From NCBI GenBank assembly GCA_035315885.1, contig DATFXM010000001.1, forward strand, positions 1 through 7,117: a stretch of 7,117 bases of DNA. Reading direction: 5' to 3'. The translations under genes and the position numbers were made by a program. Under the pieces are notes generated by a model, which saw only the letters and a program-made list of their open reading frames with translations, did not search any database and was not told where the DNA came from. Shown one piece after another: positions 1 through 5,914 of the stretch. The stretch comes from DATFXM01 sp035315885. Its GTDB lineage: Bacteria; Acidobacteriota; Blastocatellia; UBA7656. The first letter of the stretch is position 1. The number at the start of each line of letters is the position of its first letter.

Positions 1-2
1 CA

Positions 3-28
3 TACTGCCTACCGCCTACTGCCTACTT
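3..28. repeat. Heptameric tandem repeat, about 3.7 copies
   Basis: Three full 7-base units, TACTGCC, TACCGCC and TACTGCC, run head to tail and are followed by a partial TACTT; GCCTAC recurs exactly every 7 bases at 7, 14 and 21. The array lies in non-coding sequence upstream of the sigma factor gene and begins two bases from the window edge, so its true length is unknown. It resembles the intergenic short tandemly repeated heptamers known from cyanobacteria and some other soil bacteria. No function can be assigned. Confidence 0.65.
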
Positions 29-40
29 CTTCACAACTGA

Positions 41-70
41 TTACTCATAACCCGCCTGGCGGTTTATAAT
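41..70 (+). promoter_or_regulatory. Candidate sigma-70-type promoter of the sigma factor-kinase operon
   Basis: A perfect -10 hexamer TATAAT lies at 65-70. The matching -35 region (about 41-47, TTACTCA) is poor, keeping only part of TTGACA, so the promoter would be weak or activator-dependent. Transcription would start near 76-78, leaving a leader of only about 6-8 bases before the ATG at 84. The TATAAT overlaps the alternative ATG at 69, so both cannot be used from this promoter. No GGAAC-type ECF -35 element is visible, so autoregulation by the neighbouring ECF factor is not supported. Confidence 0.4.
49..65. promoter_or_regulatory. Near-palindrome, possible operator
   Basis: CCGCC (52-56) and GGCGG (58-62) form a perfect inverted repeat around T57. 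Allowing one mismatch (51/63), the symmetry extends to AA at 49-50 and TT at 64-65. It sits between the weak -35 region and the TATAAT, where a bound regulator would affect polymerase access. It could instead be a chance GC-rich palindrome, and GGCGG might act as a weak ribosome binding site for the ATG at 69. Confidence 0.3.
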
Positions 71-83
71 GCGCCTTGCCTGT

Positions 84-650
84 ATGACAACTTCGCCGCA
101 AAACGTCACACAGCTACTCAAGGAATGGAGGTCTGGTGACCCTCAGGCGTTCGATCGACTTTTGCCGCTGGTCTACGAAGAGCTTAGATCCATTGCCCAC
201 AGGTACATCAGGCGCGAGAACGCCGGGCATAGCTTGCAGACCACCGCGCTTGTGCACGAGGCATATCTCCGTCTCGTAGGCCGCGACGAAACCGATTGGC
301 AGAATCGCAGCCACTTCTTCGGAGTCTGCGCACAGGTCATGCGGCATCTACTCGTAGATCGCGCCCGGGCCCGCCACGCCGCCAAACGCGGCGGCAGCGC
401 TTTGAGAGTATCCTTCAACAGCGGTATTCCCGCAGCCGACGAACGCGATGAGATGCTGCTCGCGCTGGACGCGGCCCTCGATAGACTCAGCGCGGTGGAC
501 GAACGCAAGAGCCGTATAGTCGAACTTCGCTATTTCGGCGGGCTCAGCGTTGAAGAGACTGCCGAGGCTATGAACCTCTCGACGGTGACGATCAAACGCG
601 AATGGCAACGGGCGAAGGCATTCCTCTTGAGCGAGATTGATCCTGCCTGA
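84..650 (+). CDS. ECF-family RNA polymerase sigma factor (Sigma70_ECF type)
   Basis: The product should redirect RNA polymerase to a small regulon. Numbered from the upstream ATG at 69, region 2 spans about residues 25-105. It includes the ALVHEAYLRL helix (60-69) and a promoter-melting and -10-recognition stretch with WQNRSHFFG (77-85) and VDRARARHAAKRGG (96-109). Region 4 spans about 128-190, with a helix-turn-helix LSVEETAEAMNLSTVTIKRE (159-178). This pattern matches the PF07638/ECF43-like group often found beside Ser/Thr kinases in Acidobacteria and Planctomycetes. The usual acidic DAED motif of region 2.2 is absent; Thr58-Thr59 occupy that place. The start at 84 (188 residues) was chosen because family members usually begin near MTTSPQ and because the ATG at 69 lies inside TATAAT. 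The 69 start (193 residues, weak GGCGG upstream) remains possible. No anti-sigma factor gene is adjacent. The stop overlaps the kinase ATG by one base. Confidence 0.93.
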   Translation: MTTSPQNVTQLLKEWRSGDPQAFDRLLPLVYEELRSIAHRYIRRENAGHSLQTTALVHEAYLRLVGRDETDWQNRSHFFGVCAQVMRHLLVDRARARHAAKRGGSALRVSFNSGIPAADERDEMLLALDAALDRLSAVDERKSRIVELRYFGGLSVEETAEAMNLSTVTIKREWQRAKAFLLSEIDPA

Positions 651-3600
651 TGAACAGGGATCGCTGGCAACAAATCGACCGAATCTTCGAGGCTGCGCTC
701 GATATCGAACCGTCCAGCCGAAGAGCATTTCTTGACCTCCAGTGCGGCACAGACCATTCGCTCCGCGTAGACGTGGAAAAGTTACTTGCCGCTCACGAAA
801 AGGCCGGCGCTTTCATCGAGACTGCGCCCCTCGACGAGGCTGCCGAACTCTTGTTGTCGTCAAGCAGCGAGTCGCTCAGCGGAAGATCGCTTTTGCACTA
901 CAGCGTGCTGAATCGCATCGGCGTCGGCGGAATGGGGCACGTTTATCTTGCTCACGATACAAAGCTCGGACGACGAGTCGCGCTCAAGCTGTTGCCGGCC
1001 ACCGCAACCGCCGACAAGACCACCATTCGACGGTTCCAACAGGAAGCCTGCGCCGCGTCGTCACTCAATCACCCGAATATCCTGACGATCTACGAGGTCG
1101 GATATCAGGACGATCAACACTTCATAGTCACCGAGTTTATCGAAGGCGAGACTCTTCGCGACTTGTTGCGCCGCGGAAAGCTCTCAATACCCGATGCGTT
1201 GAATTATGCGATCCAGATAGGCAACGCCCTTGCCGCCGCGCATAAAGCCGGAATCGTTCATCGGGACGTCAAGCCGGAAAACGTCATGCTGCGACCCGAC
1301 GGCCTGGTAAAGGTTCTCGACTTCGGTCTGGCCAAACTTAGTGAGCGGCCAGCCGCCAGCCTTTCACCCGCAACTTCGGCTAGCGGCGGACTGACACAGG
1401 CCGGAATCGTCATGGGGACGATCAACTATATGTCGCCCGAACAGGCTCGCGGAACAAACGTTGACGTACGCACCGACGTTTTCAGTCTCGGTGTCGTGCT
1501 TTACGAGATGCTGGCTGGAGCGCGGCCCTTCACCGGCGAAACTCCAACGGACGTGTTGGTAGCTCTCCTGGAAAAGGACCCTACGCCGCTCCATACGCAT
1601 CTTGCAGACGCACCGCCCTCGCTCGAGCGGGCGATTGCGCGAGCGCTTTCGAAAGAGCGAAGCTTGAGACCAGAAAACGCTGGCTCCTTCGTAGAAGAAC
1701 TGAACAGATTGAAGCGAGAGCTGGATGCGGCGGGCTCCGGCAAACGAGTGGCTTGCGCTTCCTGCGGCGGCTTCAATCCGGCAAGCTTCGGCTTTTGCGG
1801 CACCTGCGGCGCCGCGCTCACCAAGAACTGCCCAAAGTGCGGGCGAGCCATCTCGTATTCCGAGTCCGCTTGCGAAGCCTGCAGCCCGAACGAAGATTCG
1901 TTTCGCACCGTAGCAGAGGTTCGTGGTGCCGCTCAATCGACTCAGGCGTTCGGCTCACAGGCTCCGGAACGGCGAACCGCGACAATCCTCTACGCACATC
2001 TTTCCGGCTGTTCGGCGATTGTTGAAGAACTCGACCAGAATGACGCGGACAAGTTGCTCAGTTGGGTGAAGAGCTCGGTGACCGAATCGATCGTCAGCCA
2101 CGGCGGAGTCGTCGACCGATGCAGCGGCGAAGAACTCGTGGCGCTTTTTGGAGTGCCGACTGCGTTCGAAGACGACTACCTGCGCGCGGTGCATGCAGGC
2201 CTCGCCCTTCGCGACGTTTTGAGCCACCTCAACACTGAGGTTCAGCGCAAGCTTGGCCGCGCGTTGTTGTTGTGTGCCGGAGTCAGTTCGGGCCCGGTTG
2301 TCACCAGAGTTTCGGGAGACGGCACCCTCAACGTGAGCGGCGAGACGTATCAGGTAGCCGGACGTCTCGCGGCCCATGCTGACGCTGGTGAAATTCTTTT
2401 GTCGCCGGAGACTCAGCGATTGGTTGCACCCTACTTTAGCCTCGAGCAACGGGCCGATGTCTCGCTTGGGCCGAGTGCGCCTCCCGTTCCGATTTTCAAA
2501 GTGCTGGGTGAATCCGGCGTCCAAACGAGGTTGCAGGCGGCCGAAGTCTGCGGCTTCACACCTCACACTGGCAGGGAGAAAGAGCTCGAGAGTCTCGAGT
2601 CCGCGCTGGCAAGCACCATTTCTGGTGAGGGTCAACTCGTCACAGTAGTCGGAGACGCGGGCGTCGGCAAGAGCCGATTGCTTGTCGAATTCCGCCGCAT
2701 GGTCGAGCAGGATCAGGTCTCGGTGCTCACCGGGCGATGCCAGTCCCACCGGCTCAATGTCGCGTACCTCCCGTTTATCGAAGTCCTGACTGAACTGTTG
2801 GAGCTGCGGCAGCAGGCGTCTCCCGATGTGCTGCTCAGAAAAGCCATCACCGGAATTCGCGCGGTCAACCGCGAGCTGGAGCCTTACATTCCGGTGTACC
2901 TGCACCTCCTCTCGATTCAAAGCAGCGAGTATGTCCTGCCGGGAGACCTGAAGGGAGACGATCTTCGAATAGCAATTCAGGAAGCGCTCTCTGCGATCAT
3001 CACGCTTTCGGCAAATCGGCGCGCAACGGTTGTTCTGCTCGAAGACTGGCACTGGGCCGACGAAGGCTCTGATGAAGCGTTGCGACGACTGGTCGCGCTG
3101 GTGACCGCGTGCCCATTGATGATAATCGTCACGTGCCGACCCGAGCGCACCTTTGACTGGGGTTACTCTGGAGCTCGCCGCGACATTCATCTGGGTCCGC
3201 TCGATGAGAGTGCCGCTGCATCGATCGCTTCTTCGCTGCTGGGAGCCAGGCGATTGCCGCAGGGGCTTGGACCGTTGTTGCACCGCCGCACCGGAGGGAA
3301 TCCGTTCTTCGTCGAAGAGATGACCAAAGCCCTTTTGGAGTCGGGGTTGATTCGTCTAGACGAAGGTGAGATCACGCTTCAAGGCTCGCTCGCGGAATTA
3401 CAACTGCCCGACACCATTCAAGCCGTAATAAGGACCAGGCTCGATCGAGTGGATTCAGCGGCGCAACATGTGCTGAGGCACGCATCGATTCTGGGACGCG
3501 AGTTCGGAATGCGAGTACTGGAGCGAATGCTGGACGGGGGCCCACTGGTCACGCGAAGCATGGAGACGCTGAACAGGCACGGACTGATTCAACAGCTCCG

Positions 3601-5524
3601 TGTTTTACCCGAACCGGTCTCGCGATTCAGACATGCGCTTATGCAGGAAGTTGTGTACGACAGTTTGCTGTTGCATCAGCGCAAGGCACTCCACGAGGCT
3701 GCCGGGCACGCCATCGAGGACGTGTACGCCGGCAGGCTTGAAGAGCAGCTAGAACTGCTTGCGCATCACTACAACCGCGCCGAGAACTGGGTGAAGGCGG
3801 TCGATTTCGGAATTCAATCCGCTGACAAGGCGAGCAGGTTGAGTCGATTCGCAGAAGCACTCGCGATGCTCGAGCGAGCTCAGGAGTGGGTAGCGCATCT
3901 GGCTGACGGCTACAACAGCAGCAGAAAACTGATCACCGTTCTTCTAAAACAGGAGCGCATCTGCGAGACGCTGGGTTTAAGGGAACAACAGGAAGCCATC
4001 ATCGATCGACTGCTCTCGCTTACTGACGAGAAGTCCGAGCCGGCGATGCGTGCTGAGGTACTGTTGCGACAAGGCGAATTTTGCACGTTGAAAGGCGAGC
4101 TCAAGCAAGCTGAGAGTGCGTTGATCAGGTCTCTGTCGATATATCGCGAGATTTCCGACGCGATTGGAGAACGAGTTGCGTTGAGGACGATTGGGTTCCT
4201 GCGCTGGCACGAGGCCCGCTATGACGAAGCGGTTGAGTCCAACAAGACCGCATTGTCCATCGACCTGGCCCTTAACGATCAGGACGGTTACGCGACTGAT
4301 CTGAACAACGTTGCGTCGATTTTGCGGAGTCAGGGACGGCCCGAGCAAGCTTTGTCGTACTTGCGACAGGCGTACGATATCGCCAACCAGAACGGAAGTC
4401 CTTTTGGTCTCGTCTACAACCTGACTGTGACGGCGACGGTATACCGTGATCTTGGAGATTTCGAGAAGGCGAAGAGCTTCTACAAGCGAGGACTCGAGAT
4501 CTCGACGCAACATAAAATGCACGTTCACCAGATAACCCCGAACCATTCGCTTGCCAGCCTGAGCTGGTCGCTTGGGGAAACTGAAGACGCCCTCGCGTAT
4601 TCGAGGGAGGTCGTAGCGATGACTCGCGATCTCGGCATGCGGAGGGAATTGACCCAGGCACTGAGTTGGTTGAGTCAACGACTACTCGAATTAAACAGGA
4701 CCGAGGAAGCATTGCCGTATTTGACCGAAGCCGCGGAGGTATGCGCACAGATCGGCGACCCAGAGGAAGAGGCGCGAGCGCTTACAGGCCTTGCGTACGT
4801 TCGAGAGAACAGCGGTATTGACGGGGCAGAGAAGCTTGCGACTTGGGAGCGGTTGAGGTCGTTGCGCACGGAACAAGGAAACACCGCGGCGCAGGTTGAG
4901 GCTTTGGAGGGAATGTCGAGAGTTGCGCGAACGGATTTGCAGAACCCGGCGCTCGCCCTCGAGTATTTGAGACAAGCGCTGTTGCTGGTGACGCAGAACG
5001 AAGACTCTCCGAAGCAAGGTGAGTTGCTCAACACGATTGGCATAGTCGAGTGGAGTCGTGAGAACTTCAGCGCGGCGCTGGAGCAGTATCAGAAAGCGCA
5101 TCGAATCTTCAAAGCGGCAGGCGATGGGGTGCACACCGGTTTGATGCTGAACAGCATCGGCGTTACACTGACCAAACTGGGCCGCAGCCAGGAGGCAACG
5201 ACGCGCTTGTATGAAGCGCTCGAAGTGCACCGGCAGAGCGGTCAACGGCTCCTCGAAGGTCACGCGCTTGCGGCGCTGGGTGACATCTTCAGAGACAGCG
5301 GCGCGATGGAGCGAGCGGAAGAGAGTTACAGGGAATCGCTGCTTATTCGTAAGGAGATTGGCGACCGCAAAGGGGAAGGATGGATGCTGAAGAGCCTGTC
5401 GCGGTTGGCTTTATCGCAATCTCGCGAAGAAGAGGCCCAGGCGTTGCTGGAAGAAGCACGAAAAATTGCGGAAGAAGTTAATGACGCACGTTTAAAAGAC
5501 GAGTGCAATAAGCGTCTAGCATAG
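650..5524 (+). CDS. Ser/Thr kinase-double zinc ribbon-pseudocyclase-STAND ATPase-TPR fusion protein
   Basis: This 1624-residue regulator should phosphorylate Ser/Thr, with the adjacent sigma factor a likely substrate (inference). Domains in order: an acidobacterial-type preamble (1-65). Hanks kinase (84-355): glycine loop GVGGMG 91-96, ATP lysine K113, alpha-C E132, HRD with catalytic D206, N211, DFG D224, SPE 262-264, D276, R340; it looks complete and active. Double zinc ribbon with four CxxC pairs (369/372, 383/386, 394/397, 408/411). Class III cyclase fold (442-620) with H450, E494 and Q568 where catalytic Asp, Asp and Asn are expected, so probably inactive. STAND/AAA_16-like ATPase: Walker A GDAGVGKS 668-675, Walker B VVLLED 794-799 followed by WHWAD, GGNPFFVEE 882-890, and HALMQEVVYDSLL 995-1007. 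About 11-13 TPR-like helical repeats fill 1030-1620. No signal peptide or transmembrane helix is evident, so it should be cytoplasmic. The ATG shares one base with the sigma factor stop and no clear Shine-Dalgarno precedes it, which suggests translational coupling. The frame is open throughout, with no sign of a frameshift. The domain calls are firm; the signal sensed is unknown. Confidence 0.95.
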   Translation: MNRDRWQQIDRIFEAALDIEPSSRRAFLDLQCGTDHSLRVDVEKLLAAHEKAGAFIETAPLDEAAELLLSSSSESLSGRSLLHYSVLNRIGVGGMGHVYLAHDTKLGRRVALKLLPATATADKTTIRRFQQEACAASSLNHPNILTIYEVGYQDDQHFIVTEFIEGETLRDLLRRGKLSIPDALNYAIQIGNALAAAHKAGIVHRDVKPENVMLRPDGLVKVLDFGLAKLSERPAASLSPATSASGGLTQAGIVMGTINYMSPEQARGTNVDVRTDVFSLGVVLYEMLAGARPFTGETPTDVLVALLEKDPTPLHTHLADAPPSLERAIARALSKERSLRPENAGSFVEELNRLKRELDAAGSGKRVACASCGGFNPASFGFCGTCGAALTKNCPKCGRAISYSESACEACSPNEDSFRTVAEVRGAAQSTQAFGSQAPERRTATILYAHLSGCSAIVEELDQNDADKLLSWVKSSVTESIVSHGGVVDRCSGEELVALFGVPTAFEDDYLRAVHAGLALRDVLSHLNTEVQRKLGRALLLCAGVSSGPVVTRVSGDGTLNVSGETYQVAGRLAAHADAGEILLSPETQRLVAPYFSLEQRADVSLGPSAPPVPIFKVLGESGVQTRLQAAEVCGFTPHTGREKELESLESALASTISGEGQLVTVVGDAGVGKSRLLVEFRRMVEQDQVSVLTGRCQSHRLNVAYLPFIEVLTELLELRQQASPDVLLRKAITGIRAVNRELEPYIPVYLHLLSIQSSEYVLPGDLKGDDLRIAIQEALSAIITLSANRRATVVLLEDWHWADEGSDEALRRLVALVTACPLMIIVTCRPERTFDWGYSGARRDIHLGPLDESAAASIASSLLGARRLPQGLGPLLHRRTGGNPFFVEEMTKALLESGLIRLDEGEITLQGSLAELQLPDTIQAVIRTRLDRVDSAAQHVLRHASILGREFGMRVLERMLDGGPLVTRSMETLNRHGLIQQLRVLPEPVSRFRHALMQEVVYDSLLLHQRKALHEAAGHAIEDVYAGRLEEQLELLAHHYNRAENWVKAVDFGIQSADKASRLSRFAEALAMLERAQEWVAHLADGYNSSRKLITVLLKQERICETLGLREQQEAIIDRLLSLTDEKSEPAMRAEVLLRQGEFCTLKGELKQAESALIRSLSIYREISDAIGERVALRTIGFLRWHEARYDEAVESNKTALSIDLALNDQDGYATDLNNVASILRSQGRPEQALSYLRQAYDIANQNGSPFGLVYNLTVTATVYRDLGDFEKAKSFYKRGLEISTQHKMHVHQITPNHSLASLSWSLGETEDALAYSREVVAMTRDLGMRRELTQALSWLSQRLLELNRTEEALPYLTEAAEVCAQIGDPEEEARALTGLAYVRENSGIDGAEKLATWERLRSLRTEQGNTAAQVEALEGMSRVARTDLQNPALALEYLRQALLLVTQNEDSPKQGELLNTIGIVEWSRENFSAALEQYQKAHRIFKAAGDGVHTGLMLNSIGVTLTKLGRSQEATTRLYEALEVHRQSGQRLLEGHALAALGDIFRDSGAMERAEESYRESLLIRKEIGDRKGEGWMLKSLSRLALSQSREEEAQALLEEARKIAEEVNDARLKDECNKRLA

Positions 5525-5544
5525 TATGGGCACTGAACTTTTTT

Positions 5545-5550
5545 GGAGGT
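5545..5550 (+). promoter_or_regulatory. Strong Shine-Dalgarno of the DUF4242 gene
   Basis: GGAGGT ends 5 bases before the ATG at 5556. It is the only near-consensus ribosome binding site seen in the window, which fixes the start of the small gene and suggests it is translated more strongly than the sigma factor and kinase genes. Confidence 0.8.
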
Positions 5551-5555
5551 AAATC

Positions 5556-5822
5556 ATGCCGCGCTATATCATCGAGCGAAACGTTCCGGGACTGACACGA
5601 GAACAATTGAACGAAACGTCGCGTCGCTCGAAGCAGGTGGTTGCGGAGATCCCCGGGCTGGTGTGGATCAAGAGCTACGTCTCGGAGGCGGAAGGCAAGA
5701 TCTATTGCGAGTACGATGCACCGAGCCCCGAAGCGATCCTCGAACACGCGCGCCGCGTTGGTTTGCCGGCGGACAAGATTTCTGAAGTCGCCTTAGAGAT
5801 CCACCCCGATATGTTTGTTTGA
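5556..5822 (+). CDS. DUF4242 (SCO4226-like) small protein
   Basis: The 88-residue product matches the DUF4242 family (PF14026), small ferredoxin-like-fold proteins. Its visible hallmarks are the opening MPRYIIERNVPGLTREQL (1-18), the central strand VWIKSYVSE (36-44), IYCEYDAP (49-56), and the C-terminal ILEHARRVGLPADKISEV (61-78). The Streptomyces member SCO4226 was described as a nickel-binding dimer. Whether this protein binds metal cannot be told from sequence, though Cys51 and His64 lie in the conserved blocks. It begins 31 bases after the kinase stop with no obvious terminator between, so it may be read through from the sigma-kinase operon. A promoter of its own inside the end of the kinase gene is not excluded. 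Its length is normal for the family and the start is fixed by the GGAGGT. Its cellular role is unknown. Confidence 0.88.
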   Translation: MPRYIIERNVPGLTREQLNETSRRSKQVVAEIPGLVWIKSYVSEAEGKIYCEYDAPSPEAILEHARRVGLPADKISEVALEIHPDMFV

Positions 5823-5872
5823 GGCTTACGCGAAAGATGCCTGCCGTCGACGAGTGCCCCTTGCTTAAACTC

Positions 5873-5910
5873 GCGTTGTATAACGCCCGCTGACGCGCGC
5901 CCATAGCGCG
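5873..5910. terminator. Two small hairpins in the convergent spacer
   Basis: The 92-base gap between the convergent genes holds GCGTT-GTAT-AACGC (5873-5886) and CGCGC-CCATA-GCGCG (5896-5910), each with a perfect 5-bp stem. A looser inverted repeat, CGAGT (5851-5855) with ACTCG (5869-5873), lies just upstream. None is followed by a proper T-run on either strand, so intrinsic termination is only a weak proposal based mainly on position. Confidence 0.25.
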
Positions 5911-5914
5911 AAGA

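Noticed and set aside
3..28. CRISPR-like repeat
   Set aside because: The unit is 7 bases with no spacers, so it is a simple tandem repeat.
1955..3283. Long open frame of 442 codons on the minus strand opposite the cyclase/ATPase part of the big gene
   Set aside because: Its translation is Arg/Gln-rich without recognisable domains, while the plus strand here encodes clear cyclase and Walker motifs. It is a shadow of codon bias in the real gene.
3977..4748. Overlapping minus-strand open frames opposite the TPR region
   Set aside because: The plus strand shows continuous TPR-like helical repeats; the antisense products have no recognisable family and no ribosome binding sites.
2651..5524. STAND ATPase plus TPR half as an antiviral (Avs-like) defence protein
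   Set aside because: There is no nuclease or other toxic effector domain and no defence neighbour. The kinase and coupled sigma factor point to transcriptional signalling.
5526..5552. Eight-codon ORF (MGTELFWR) between the kinase stop and the DUF4242 start, overlapping its Shine-Dalgarno
   Set aside because: It has no ribosome binding site of its own and no attenuator structure; very short ORFs of this kind arise by chance.
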